A stretch of 64,000 nt of DNA from positions 1,427,107 to 1,491,106 of the forward strand of contig CACRXP010000047.1 in NCBI GenBank assembly GCA_902702965.1. Reading direction: 5' to 3'. Position 1 is the stretch's first letter; the number at the start of each line of letters is the position of its first letter. The stretch comes from Spirometra erinaceieuropaei. Taxonomy: Eukaryota; Platyhelminthes; Cestoda; Diphyllobothriidea; Diphyllobothriidae. The translations under genes and the position numbers were made by a program. The notes beneath the pieces are model-generated. The model saw only the letters and a program-made list of their open reading frames with translations. It was not told the origin of the DNA and ran no database searches. Shown piece after piece: positions 17,442-28,671 of this stretch.

Positions 17442-18611
17442 ATGTTACATTGTAAGTCGTAAAATGCAGAAATACATCTGTAAAAAAGCAGACAGTGGAA
17501 TATAAATCACGGGAATGTAGTTGTGTGAAGGAGGGGGATAAGGTGATACTGGTTGTTGTTCTTAAAGGACACGTACTTGCAAATAATGTCGGAGAGTAAG
17601 CCAGTGTCTGATAAAACGCTGGTTTTAAAAATGTATATGGAAGAAGAATGAAGGGACGTTACAAAAAGATCCTGACAGTCGCGGAAAGGGCAGTAAACTA
17701 TGCTGTTACCCGACAGTCATGTCAGTGCACAGGGTCTATGTCCGATGAGTACGACATTGTCGGGTGGCTCAGTGGAAAGGACATATCCCTTGTGAAAGAT
17801 AGCCGTTGATTGACGGGGCAGTTTAAAGGGCCGTTGCACTCCCTCATCGTCGTCCAACAGCATAGGGCGTGTAGACTGTTCAGACAAGCGTCTTTCCGAA
17901 AAACGCCTGTACACTTGTGCGGCTACGTTAGTGGGCCCTTTTGTGCTACCACTAACGTGTCGTAAAAAAAGACTCAACTGAAAATGCTGAAAAATTATTC
18001 AGCACCCCAAACCGAACGACGTCAGCGTGCAAGTGGAGTAGAGAATGGACATTGCAAACAAGATCAGATGACTTATAAAATGTGGAAAGATTATACACAA
18101 AATTACACAAAAGTTGGCGGCCATAATCACCACAAGATATATGCAAGGTTGGGTGGCAAAATATGTACTCTGCCACGGAAAACTGTAAAAAATGATTATA
18201 ACGGTGTCCGTCTAAATACGGGGATAAAAAACGGGGCCTATGTACAGGAGGGATTGCCGATATTCGGCAGCCTTCCACAACTCCAGGAAGTCAAGTGTTC
18301 TACACTTGCGTGAAAACTCTGCCGGTAAACAGTGGCTGCATAGCTTAATAGATGCGTTTAATGACGCAGAGTGGCCACCAAAACCAAGTCGCCAAGTATG
18401 CAACAATTTTCGCCTAACATCGAGGCCGACTTGGTGCATGTAGTCAATTGGGACACAGGAAACCATGTCGATGGGTAAATCCTCGAAGGGAGATCTGCCC
18501 TTATGATGCGGTCCCTGACTTCGCGACCTAAACGACCTGTCATCACGCAGACGACCACTGTACTGCGGGAATGTCATGCGATTCGCAATATGTTTCACTT
18601 TGTGACAGCAT

Positions 18612-18648
18612 CTACAGCAGTTACGATTGCAAATACAAAATAGCGTAC
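18612..18648 (-). other. 37-nt intron in the transposase gene
   Basis: It starts gtacgc and ends gctgtag. Its removal joins YYGCDR to CCHKVKH in frame and restores a conserved Cys-x2-Cys knuckle (CDRC). Unspliced, both flanking frames run into stops. Confidence 0.65.
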
Positions 18649-19250
18649 CTGTCGCATCCATAGTAACCATTGTGGGCCTTCACTTGTCGTACATAACAGC
18701 GGGCTGGGGTGTCGCAAATCACATTGCGCAAATCCACTTTGATGACACTTTCTGTACATGGATCGCGCAGGCCCGTGGTGAGAAGGCCCTTCAGTTCACT
18801 AACACAATCGCCCAGAAAGTCTTCCAACGGTTCGGGCTTACCAAAACCGCAGAACACTCCAACGACAAAAGGGCTGCCCAACAAAGGGGTGGTTAATACG
18901 AGCAAGGATCGGCCACAAGCACTGAGCAGACGCTTTAAAGACTTTCATTCGGTCAATGTGCAGTTGAACGTGCACTTCAGGAATGCCCGTTAGTGGGCAA
19001 AGGCGCAATTCGTCGAGTAGGCCGCGTTCGAGACCCAGGTGAACGTATTTTCCTTTCTTCAGAGACTTCCTAACGCAAGTTCGAGGCGTCTGCAGTAGCG
19101 TCCTTGGGTCGTTGGGTAGCTCCGGATGATAGTGCCGCAGCACCTGAAATAAATCCTTTGCAGTGGTCAACGACAATTTCGTCCTCAAACAGCATTCGCG
19201 CAAATCCGTCGTCAAGCATCTGCCTTCCACTGTGTCCACGGTCCCAGCCA

Positions 19251-19300
19251 CTACAGGCAGTTCTATATATTCCGGTAAATAAGGCACATACAACTCCTAC
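19251..19300 (-). other. 50-nt probable intron in the transposase gene
   Basis: It starts gtagga and ends gcctgtag. It joins the N-terminal segment (MSELMPEVST) to AGTVDTVEGRCLTTD, where the plain reading frame otherwise changes. The size is similar to the 37-nt intron of the same gene and to the 34-nt intron of the LRPPRC-like gene. Confidence 0.5.
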
Positions 19301-19909
19301 CCGTTGAAACTTCCGGCATTAGTTCGGACATTTGCAATTCCGGTGACTCATTTGCAACCAAAGACGTTGATGCGATGGGTTGCTCCTCCATAGCAGCATA
19401 ATATGCCCGCCTTTGGCGCAAGAGCCGCTTGTATATAGTGCTTCGGTGAAAGCTGTAATACTTACGCTTCATAGCAACGAATAACTACTCAACGACAACT
19501 AATATTTGTACTTTTAACATTGTTCGCAAAATCATAAGTGAAATTATAATAATACATATGTTACTACACCTTAATAAGCATAACGAATACCCTATAGGTA
19601 TAACTTGGAAAATAAAGAAGTATCAGACACACAATGAACGCCGAATGACTTGTCAATATGTCATAAACAATCACAGGACAAGAGAACCGCAACGCTTACC
19701 CCAGACACAGCAAAAGGTCAGTGGCGTCATATTGGCCCACTTAAACAAAGCACCTTAATCAGCATATTTCGAGACATAACCACTGCTCACAATATGAGGA
19801 TTCCTGGTACTTTATGAGTGATATAGGATTTATCTTGACTAATTTAGCACTTTGCAATGCAGAAGTGGTCATCTACACGATTGGGAGGTCCTCCAAAATT
19901 TCTTCAAAC

Positions 19910-19972
19910 TAGGCGTGGCCATGGCCGCGCTTGGTCACACCTGGCCACACCTACAAGGTGTGGCCAGATGTT
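19910..19972. repeat. Right subterminal repeat array of the DNA transposon
   Basis: Five to six units of 'tggccacacc'/'ggtgtggcca' type in about 60 bp, mirroring the left array at 15409-15535. Immediately after it, LINE-A ORF1 resumes. Confidence 0.65.
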
Positions 19973-20389
19973 GGCAGGGTTATCATCAATTTTGCCCATC
20001 GAGATCGTGTCACTGCGTACCTAGAAAATGCAAAACTTTCCCTTTGTCATGATCTTACTCCTATCGAGCGTAGAATCGGGTCTCTTTTCTCATGTAAACC
20101 CACTGTTTCTCAGTCTAATGCTAACCAACTCGGTCATAGTACAAGTGACCGTGAGGATTCAGCTGGTCCTACTCCTGCGACATCTGACTCCCTCCTTCCC
20201 CCTACTCCTACATCTCCGTCTCACTCAGGCAACTTGGCGAATTTGCCTGCCCCCAAGCCAGCAGCAGCCCCAGACGTCGTTTCTTATCCTCCAGATAACC
20301 CCAATGGGACGCATGAAAATCCGTCTACATCAGCTAGACCGATAACTTCCCCTGTTCAACAGGGTGCTGCAAGCTCTACGGTTAAGTGA
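19973..20389 (+). pseudogene. LINE-A ORF1, C-terminal part
   Basis: It continues the ORF1 broken at 15408: RVIINFAHRDRVTAYLENAK, then TPIERRIGSLFS and a long tail rich in Pro, Ser and Thr ending GAASSTVK and a stop. The LINE-A 3' untranslated sequence starts almost directly behind the stop, so no ORF2 follows. This copy is therefore an internally deleted derivative. Confidence 0.65.
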
Positions 20390-20690
20390 CCTGTGGCTTG
20401 GCGTCATAACGGTGAGACTCCAAAACTGAATAACACTCCGACCAGAAGATATCATTTAGCAATGAGTTTTTTCCTGTAAAATTTATCCAATCATTTTTGA
20501 ATTTTTAGGTGGTTTTTTTTTCACCGTTCGCTAATCACTTTTCTTAACGGACAACAAATGCAGAAACTATGAATTGCACTTTGTACCGATTCTGCCTACC
20601 TCGTCTAAAATTCATATGTGTATTTATTTTTACTTGCTTTGATGGGGCCCCGATGAGTCTTTAATGAAGATTCATATTATTAAACGAAAT
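20390..20690 (+). repeat. LINE-A 3' untranslated region
   Basis: It matches 28250-28485, 30530-30765 and 32146-32285: 'cttaacgga.ttctaat', 'attgca.tttgta..gattctgcctacctcgtctaaaatt', 'acttgctttgatggg.ccccga.gggtcttaa'. It ends in an AT-rich tail near 20690. Confidence 0.8.
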
Positions 20691-20699
20691 ATAGTGCGG

Positions 20700-22815
20700 T
20701 TCCATTTAGGGGTATGCCGCCTTCTCTTAGATCTACCAAGCCTTTACAGCCCAGCGCGTCTACAAACCGCGAAACTCCAATTATATCCCCAAATAATTTT
20801 CTGTCCTGCGTACCGATTACTTAGCAAAGCCCTACTATATATCCAACAAATAATTCATACGTCAATTGCCCTAAGTCATTTATCCCCCAATCTAGTTCAG
20901 GCTTCCCACCACTGAAGGCCAACTGCCCTCAGGTAAGTCAACCTAACTCCTTTGACCTCCAACCTAGACCTGATCTCCCACCCTTTTATTCTTATAGCTG
21001 CCTACCCTCCCCCACTAGCCTCTACTTTCCTTCTAGGCTCCTCCTCCTTCCCTTCCTCCACAATTTAACTACCAACAATCCTATCACTGTTCTAACTTCC
21101 CTGGCATTCCACTGTTCGAAAACTATATTCCCACACGCTTTAGGTCTCATACCCAGGCTCCTCTTGCTGACTCCCGTACGTAAATAACTCTAGACTAACT
21201 GGTGCTTATTCTCCAAGCATAATTAATTCATAGCTTCCATATCCGCCTCAAATTTTTTTAAATACCGTCGACAAAAGCCTTGCTGTTCGAAACGTCTTAT
21301 ATATTATATTATTGAATGTCTGGTCTGTTATAAACAAGGTGGCCCAAATCAGAGCCAGTTCTCTCGGAATGACGCCTGATATTATATGCGTAACAGAATC
21401 CTGGTCCCATCTTTAATTCCTGACTATCTCCTTCTCATAGATGGCTTCGATTTTTACCGTCAAGACCGCACGAATAGGCGTGGGGCGGTTGTCTTCTTTA
21501 TCTTAGATCCTACCTAAAGCACTCGCCCTATTACTTGGATGTTTCCTCATTCACGGGAAACTTCTGCTTTGCATCTGTTATCCTCTCGCCGCAAAGAATG
21601 CCAATTATTGGCTGTATCTACAATTCCTTAAATTCTTCAGCCAGTGCTGACTCCCAACTTTGTGGAATCTTTAAATTAATTGCGGAAGCTACTTTCGATG
21701 TTAAATTAATCATTAGGGATTTTAACCTTCCTGAAATAGACTGGGTTTCCAATATCTGTCCATCTAAATTCCAGCCCTTTCAAGATATCGCCAATTTTTC
21801 TAACTGGCCCCAAATTTTGCGCTCTCCAACAAGAGATAATCACATTTTAGATCTTATCTTTACAATTGATATTGCCCCTCCTTTTGCTACTTTCAAAAAG
21901 GGCCTCTTTGATCGTGACCACGTATTAATTCATTGTTGCTTACCGCTTGCCTTTTCAAAAAAGACCAGCACCGTTCGGACTTGCTGAAACTACGATTGCG
22001 TAGATAAGGACTTAATAAATAAGTACACTAGATCATTGGATTGGTGTGGCTTCCTCTCCTGTAGCGATGCAATCATTCTTCGTGATGTTAAGTCCAGTGT
22101 TTACAAGGACATTTTAGAGTTTGCGCTGCGTAGATATCTCAAGTCTAATTCTTCAAATTCCCTGGTTCCTCATTTTCTTCACAACAGACTAAAGAAGTTG
22201 AGACGACAGCTGCGTGATCTATCCACTAGTTCCTTATCCGTCCATCTTAGAATCACAGAGATTTTTGAAATGGCCTCAAGGATGCGCCAAGCGCGCGACA
22301 GGTAAAGAGAATCACTTGCACTTAGTGGCTCGAACCCTGGCAAATCCGTCGCTAACATCTTCCGTCATCAGTCCTCCTCTAAGCGTGGTCACGAACTTCC
22401 ACCCCTTCTAAATAATAACAAAGTCTTCCTCATCGATGACACTGACAAGGCCGAGTTGTTTAGTGTTCTCTTTGCAAAACTCTTTACTACTGAGTCTGAA
22501 CCAGTCCCTTTCTTTCGTTTACTTTCAGATGTGACACTTACTACAATCGACGTCTTTTCAAATCTTATTAAGAAACACAGAAGTCGTTTGAAACACTCAC
22601 ACTGCTCAGGAACGGACGGGATTCCGAATCCGATTATTAAACAAGCATCCGACCTTCCCATATTGCTAAGTCATTTGTTCTCGGTCTATATTTCAAAAGA
22701 ACTCTTCTTTAAAACATGGAAAACGTCAATTATCGTTCGCGAAAACAACAAAAATGCAGCGTTTACAGAATATAAAGTTCTAATAAGTAAGGGGAAAAAC
22801 CTGATTTTCAGGAGG
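20700..22815 (+). pseudogene. LINE-A copy, ORF1 end and partial ORF2
   Basis: 20700-21290 is the pyrimidine-rich end of ORF1, full of stops. ORF2 begins near 21290 with RNVLYIILLNVWSVINKV and MTPDIICVTESWS (endonuclease), then FCFASVILSPQRMPIIG and LIIRDFNLPEIDWV, where GDFN has become RDFN. DRDHVLIHC closes the endonuclease. RT motifs start at 22600 (CSGTDGIPNPIIKQ) and stop near 22815, where a LINE-B sequence takes over. Several frameshifts and stops. Confidence 0.85.
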
Positions 22816-22829
22816 TGACGGGATTTCGA

Positions 22830-24588
22830 CGACAATTTGCTACACCGAGCCGTTAAAAATCCGAAGTTGTTCAACAGTTATTTGCAGAGAAGCACACGTA
22901 ACAAGAATCCCATTCCTGTCGTGAGGAATGATGACGGTTTGGAGATATCGGACAGTGCAAATAAAGTTGAGCATTTTTCTCAATTTTTCCAATCCGTTTT
23001 CACAAGAGAAGCAGACTTTATTCCATCTAGTCCTGAGAACATTGGAGATCCCACTATCGAAAATGCTGTGTTTTGAAAAGAATCGATTCTGGAAGAACTA
23101 AAATGCCTGAAGGAATGTAAATCCTCCGGTCCGGACGAGATCCCAGCAAAGCTGCTCTTTGAGCTTGTCTGAGAGCTGGCCACACCACTATCCTTTCTGT
23201 GACAGAAATTGTTTGATGCTGGAACCCTTCCCACAGACTGGAAGACGGCCTACATTACATCTCTTTACAAAAACGGTAGTCATGCTCTTGCGCGAAACTA
23301 CAGACCCGTCGGTCTGGCATCAATTTGCTGCAAAGTGATGGGTAAAACCGTAAAAAAGGAGTTGATGGCTCATTTGGAAACCAATAACCTCTTGCACAAT
23401 GCACAATACGGTTTTCGTAAGGGAAGAACATGTGTAAGGAACTTGCTATATAGAATGCAAAATTGGACAAGAGCACTGGACGCAAAACACACTGTGCATG
23501 TGGCCTATATTGATTTCTGGAAGGCATTCGACAGTGTTCCGCACCAGCGTATCCTGCACAAGTTAAGAATAATGGGCATCGGCAGCGAGCTTCTCAAATG
23601 GCTCGAAAATTTCCTCATCGGCCGCTGCCAAGTTTTCTGCGTAGAACAACAGCAATTAAGGCGCACATTCATAGAGAGTGGAGTCCCGCAAGGCTCAGTG
23701 CTCGGACCAACCCTCTTTCTCTTGTTAATCAATGACTGTGTAGGTGGGTTGGACTATGATAGTGCCACGTTTGCGGATGACTTAAAAGTCTGGAAAGTAA
23801 TCCAAAATGCTGTCGATGAGACCAACTTCCTAGAAAGTCTTTGTCGATTGGACGATTGGTCCCGCAAATGGCTCTTGTCCTTCAATTTGAACAAACGTAC
23901 CATACTACGCCTCGGAAATCAGAGCCATAGTACGCGGAAATAACATCTGAACAGAATGTTACTCTGAGAAGCAGAAACGCAGAGAGATCTCAAAGTCCGG
24001 GTTGCAGACAGCATAAAGCCTTCTACACAATGTTTTAAGGCGGTCAAGCAGCAACTTCGATGCCATATGCCAAGCGGGCATTCACAGTTTTCGATGAAGA
24101 CTGTTTCTCCAAAGTCTTCGGCACGTTTGTAAGGCCGCATCTCGAATATGCAATTCAGGCCTGGAGATCGTGGACGCAATAGGATTCCAGCCTGCTTGAA
24201 AGGGTGCAGAGGCGAGAAACAAAATTAATAAGAGGTCAAGGTGCACTGCCATACGAGGTACGCCTAAGTAACCATAATCTCTGTCCTCTGAGCTATAGGC
24301 AGCTGCGCGCAGACATGACACAAACCTTCCGTATCGTGCGTTGCTTGGGCTGCACCCTTCGCTGCGACGACTTTTTCCAACTAACCTCCGAGGACATCCC
24401 TTCAAGCTACGTGTGCCACAGGGTAGATTGAATGAGACAAAATATTTCTTCTCCAACCGTGTCGTGTAACCGTGGAATAACCTGCCCGAGACGATTGTCA
24501 TGCCTCAATCAGTGGAGACATTTAAATGTCGGCTTGACAGACATATGCTGCAGCAACAAGCGGACTATTTTTCCAACCCAACAAAATA
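22830..24588 (+). pseudogene. LINE-B copy, 5'-truncated RT
   Basis: It starts within ORF2 (VKNPKLFNSYLQRSTRNKNP). Stops interrupt the first part. From 23209 a 244-codon frame covers RT motifs: RNYRPVGLASICCKVM, QYGFRKGRTCVRNLL, VAYIDFWKAFDSVPHQ, SGVPQGSVLGPTLF and the catalytic box FADDLKVWK, which is intact here. The C-terminal part (24000-24540) is broken. It runs straight into ORF1 sequence of another LINE-A at about 24589. Same lineage as 36646-40497. Confidence 0.88.
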
Positions 24589-24744
24589 GTTTTCCTCTTC
24601 CTGGGTCCTCCTCAAATGTTTTTCCACCTAATGCTGCATCTCTAGCTAGTAATTACCCCATAAATTTTAGACCGCAGCAACTTTGTACTCCACCAATTGC
24701 TTCGTTCCAACAGCTTAATTTTCCACCTCCGGCTCCTCCTTTTT

Positions 24745-27620
24745 TATAAGTAGCAATGAGCGGAACCAACATATTAGGAATACGCTCAGTATTGTTTCTC
24801 TCAACGCAAGATCTGTCGTGCAAAAGATGGCACACCTAAGAAGTGTAGCTGTTGAGTTTGACACAGACGCATTGTGCAGTACAGAATCTTGGACCCACTC
24901 TCTAATTTCAGACTCGGCACTTAATATAGATAGCCTCAGTTTATACCGCCAGGACCGTACCGAAAGACGCGGCGGTGGATGCCTTCTTTACATAAGAGCA
25001 TCACTTGCACAATCGCTTTATAACTTGAACATTTCCTCCTTCTCTGGAAATTTATGTTTTGCTTCGGTAATCCTTCCACAAAATAGGAAAGCCTTAGTCG
25101 GATGTGTATGTAATCCTCCTTGTTCCTCCGGAAATGAAAGCCAACTTTGTGAACTCTTTGAAAAAATTGCAGAAACTTCTTTCGATGTCAAGATAATCGT
25201 AGGTGATTTTAATTTGCCAGAAATTGACTGGCACACACATACTTCTCCTCCTAAATTCCAGAAGCTGCTTGACACAATTTACTTTTCAAACCTGACTCAA
25301 TTAGTTCACTCGTCGACCAGAAACGATAGTGTTTTAGACTTAATTTTTACTAATGGCACCTTCCCTTTATCTATGGATTTTTATCATGACCTCTTTGCAA
25401 GTGATTACGCATTAATCCATTGTCGCCTTCCAGTTGCCATTTCCGCAAAGCCAACAGTTCAACGTAGTATTTTTGACTTTCTTATGTTAATAAGGAATTA
25501 GTAAATAACTTTGTATGCACTCTTGATTGGCACAATACTTTTTCAAATAATGATCTAAATTTTTTCAACAATTTATTACAATGCGTAACAGAAGGTCTTC
25601 TTGACCTTATTCCTCGGAAGATGTTCAAACCGAGTGCTAATTCCACCGCTATCCCACACTTCCTTAAAAACAGACTTAAAAAGTTACGGAAGCAGTTTAA
25701 AGATCCTTCTGTGAGCCCATTATCAGTTCGTCTAAGAATCGTTGAAATATTTGAACTAGCTTCGAAAATGAGACTCGAGCGAGATAGGCGTAGAGAGTCT
25801 TTAGCTATTAATGACGTGAATTCTTCTAAATCAGTTGCTCAGATCTTCCGTCAGAGATCATCTGCTAAGTCCCACCAAGTCATTCCGCCCTTGCTTAGTG
25901 CTAGTGATGCCTTCATTACAGAGGAGTCAGGCAAAGCAGAAATTTTAAATTCGTACTTTGCCAAGCATTTCACCATTGAAACTGATCCGATCCCTTTAAT
26001 TCCTTCGTTGTCTGATGCTTCTCTTAGCTTCATTAATTTTTCTCCTGAATGTATTCAAAAACTGATAAGCCATCTTCCTAACTCTCACTCAGTAGGTACG
26101 GACAATATCCCAAACTCTTTGATAAAACAGCTAAGAGATTTTCCTCCTCTGCTTAGCAAAATCTTTTCAGTATTTCTCGTAAATGGCTTCTTCCCTGACT
26201 ATTGGAAAACTTCTATTATTATTCCAGTATTTAAGTCTGGCTGTCGTTCTGACGTACAGAACTATCGAGGTGTCCATAAAACACCCTCTCTCGCCAAAAT
26301 CTTCGAAAAAATTATCGCCGTAAAAATTACCGAATTTGGCATAGCCAATCAAGTTATTAACCCTTCCCAGCATGGTTTTTTACCAGATCGCTTTTGTGAA
26401 ACATGTCATCTGTCGTTTCTCAATCTACTTACCTCTCTTCGTAATGATCACCTATCAGTTGTCGTTATTTATTTTGATCTTAGTAAAGCCTTTGATAAAG
26501 TGCCACATAAAAGACTCTTGATTAAACTGGAAGCTATGGGTATTCGCAGTCCACTAATAGACTTTCTCAGGTCATACCTGTCTAATCGTAAGCAAAAGGT
26601 TTTGGTGGTATCTTCACTTTCCAGTGAAAGTCCTATTGTAAGCGGTGTCCTACAAGGTACCCTTTTAGGTCCTCTTTTGTTCTTGCTTTACATAAATGAT
26701 ATTTCAGCCGCAGTTAAACATTCTCAATCATTTATTTATGCCGATGATCTCAAATGTGTATATTCTTTCAATAAATCTACGAGCCTTCATTGCCTGGAGC
26801 AAATCCATGCTGACTTGCTTGCTCTCCCAGCTTGGAGCTCAAAATGGCTAATGGAATTCTCTCCGTCTGAATGTCGTTATATGTGTTTTGGACCTGATAG
26901 GCTACCCCAACCTGTGGTCTTTCAAGGTACACCTATGACTGAATGTACCACCATCAAGGATTTACGTTTAAGCTACACTAGTAATCTTGATCTCTCGCCG
27001 CACGCTGACAGAATTACAGCCAAAGCTGCCCGGATTTGTGGCTTTATTTCTTACAATTTCTATCTTCCTGAAATTAAATTAAGGCTCTATCGTATGTTTG
27101 TACTTCCCATTCTCGAGTATTGTTGCCCATTCTTTGGTTTGATGAATGAAGCCAGTCGTTTAAAAATTGAAAATGTCCAAAGACGTTTTTCTAAAAAACT
27201 TTTAGATAGGGAACATCCCAATATCTCCTAATCAGATAGATACCAGCTAATTAACCTAAAATTTTTATGCGTTCGAAGACTAGAAGCGGGCTTCTGTCTC
27301 CTCTTTCGCATTAATCATAGTTCAAATTTTCCTCGGATTTCAACACTTACCCCTAGTAGTCGTCCATACAGTCTTCGCCATTCGTCTCTAATTATACCTC
27401 CTCCAGCGTCCTCCACCTCTAAGCGCTTCCTTTTTTCGCTTCCAGGTATACTTTTCTCTGGAATAACCTTCCAATAAATATAAGATCTTCAGAAAATCTA
27501 CACACCTTTAAGAGAAGGCTACGCCTTTATCTGAATACTGACTCGATTAAACTTTTATTTTCCTCAACCTTCCCAGACAACTTTTTCTATGACACCGAGA
27601 AAGGGCCACCGGGAATTTAG
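24745..27620 (+). pseudogene. LINE-A ORF2: endonuclease-reverse transcriptase
   Basis: The frame opens near 24745, just overlapping the ORF1 end. AP-endonuclease: LSIVSLNARSVVQKM, LCSTESWTHS, RRGGGCLLYI, VIVGDFNLPEIDW (read from VKIIVGDFN) and SDYALIHCRLP. A frameshift at about 25490-25600 separates the RT, which is then open for 536 codons: GTDNIPNSLIKQ, NYRGVHKTPSLAKIFEK, QHGFLPDRFCET, VIYFDLSKAFDKVPHK, SGVLQGTLLGPLLF and an intact catalytic FIYADDLK. A TAA at 27229 and one frameshift near 27440 break the thumb region, which ends EKGPPGI. The element lacks an RNase H domain. CR1/Jockey-type assignment is by motif style. Confidence 0.85.
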
Positions 27621-27734
27621 CATGCCGCTATTAAATTTCCGTATCTGTTCACGTTTCCTTCCTTTATGAGTAGTCTCGCTACCTAAGATCCCTCACCAGA
27701 AATGTTAATTATTCCAATTTTTCAGTTCATGCAT

Positions 27735-28055
27735 AATGCCCTCACAGAATGCGCACTATCGATGCTCTTGGCGAAACCTGTATTCGCCATATACTAGTAG
27801 TCTAGTCGCATCTCCCTTACCCCATCCTCGGTTGGACTCGGATGAATGTAACAGACCGCATCTGGGTTCTTGTCTCCTCGAGACTGGTTGTCATCATGCC
27901 CTTACAGAATGCGCTCCATCGGCGGTCTTGACAAAGCCTTCTATATTCGCCATATACTAGTAGTCTGGTCGCATCTCCCTTCCCCCATGTTCGGATGGAC
28001 TCGGTTGAATTAAACCGACCGCATCTGGGTTCCTATCAGCTCGAGACTGGTTTTC
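27735..28055 (+). repeat. Tandem duplication in a LINE-A 3' region
   Basis: Two units of about 160 bp, each with 'catgcccttacagaatgcgc', 'attcgccatatactagtagtct' and 'cgcatctgggttc...ctcgagactgg'. The corresponding region of the copy at 30150-30300 has a single unit. Confidence 0.8.
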
Positions 28056-28609
28056 AATTTCGCCACTTATTTTTCTTATTCAAGGCGATACAGGCCAGTC
28101 CTGACCGACCCCCCTACGTACCATTTTATGAAATCCGTTACACAATGCCATATACAGCTGACATTTATTTCGGCCATGTTGATGTCGGACTATATTCCAT
28201 TCTGTATCGCCACATGCAGGCCAGTCCTCCCTGTATTTTTCTGATGCTATTTTTCTGAGGTTTTTTTTTCTCCTGTTAAATTACTACAAACATTTTTAAA
28301 TTTTGCTTTGGAGTTTTTTTTTCACCCCTCGTTTTTTTCATTTTAATTTTGCTTAACGGACTTCTAATCTCAAAAACAATGTATTGCACTCAGTACAGAT
28401 TTTGCCTACCTCGTCTAAAATTCGCATGTTAATTTATTTTTACTTGCTTTGATGGGACCCCGACGGGTCTTTAATAAAAATAATTGAATTTAACTGAATT
28501 GAATTGACTATGTGACTTTTTAACCAGGAGACCAGTGACATATGTGAATCGATGTCTGCATTCGCTTAATTCTGTAATTGCTTCACATTTTGTCTATTTA
28601 TTTATTTTT

Positions 28610-28662
28610 CATATACAAATAGGGAGTTCAGGGGCGTAAGCCTATTTCCCTCAAAGACGCTG
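28610..28662 (+). repeat. LINE-B-type 3' end fragment
   Basis: 'caaatagggagttca.gggcg..agcctatttccctcaa' corresponds to the 3' end of LINE-B, which on the minus strand lies at 36650-36710. Only about 50 bp is present, immediately before a LINE-A RT fragment. Confidence 0.55.
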
Positions 28663-28671
28663 ACTGGCTGT

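Larger units (their letters stand above)
17700..19472 (-). pseudogene. Transposase (animal Transposase_21/DUF4218-like), decayed
   Basis: Starting at 19472 with MKRKYYSFHRSTIYKRLL, it continues after a 50-nt intron with LTTAKDLFQVLRHYHPELP, DPRTLLQTPR and VHVQLHIDRMKVFKAS. Then come PFVVGVFCGFGKPEPL, GYYGCDRCCHKVKHIANRM (joined across a 37-nt intron), RLRDDRSFRSR, MVSCVPIDYMHQVGLDV and WKAAEYRQSLLYIGP. The last part gives NVHSLLHLHADVVRFGVLNN. The order and motifs ('C..C' knuckle, 'DYMH' box, 'VH.L.H' box) match a widespread animal transposase family. A frameshift near 18890 and others after 18280 make it inactive. Confidence 0.75.
15409..19972 (-). mobile_element. DNA transposon with transposase and DUF4806-like gene
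   Basis: Two halves of one LINE-A ORF1 (ending at about 15408, resuming at about 19973) bracket this 4.5-kb segment, which defines it as an insertion. Both ends carry clustered 'ggccac' motifs; candidate termini are CACTTGGCC (left) and the complement of CATCTGGCC (right). The exact ends and target duplication are not certain. On the minus strand it encodes first a transposase of the animal Transposase_21/DUF4218-like type, then a protein with an N-terminal 'YSVVEF' domain and a DUF4806-like domain. Both are decayed. CACTA membership is inference from the ends and the transposase type. Confidence 0.72.
24589..28500 (+). mobile_element. LINE-A copy 2, longest copy in the window
   Basis: It contains the end of ORF1 (rich in Pro, Phe and Gln, stop near 24749), ORF2 to 27620, and an 880-bp 3' region ending in 'gatgggaccccgacgggtctttaataaaaa' and a (TTGAA)-like tail. 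The 5' end is truncated. The 3' region includes a tandem duplication at 27735-28055. Confidence 0.88.
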
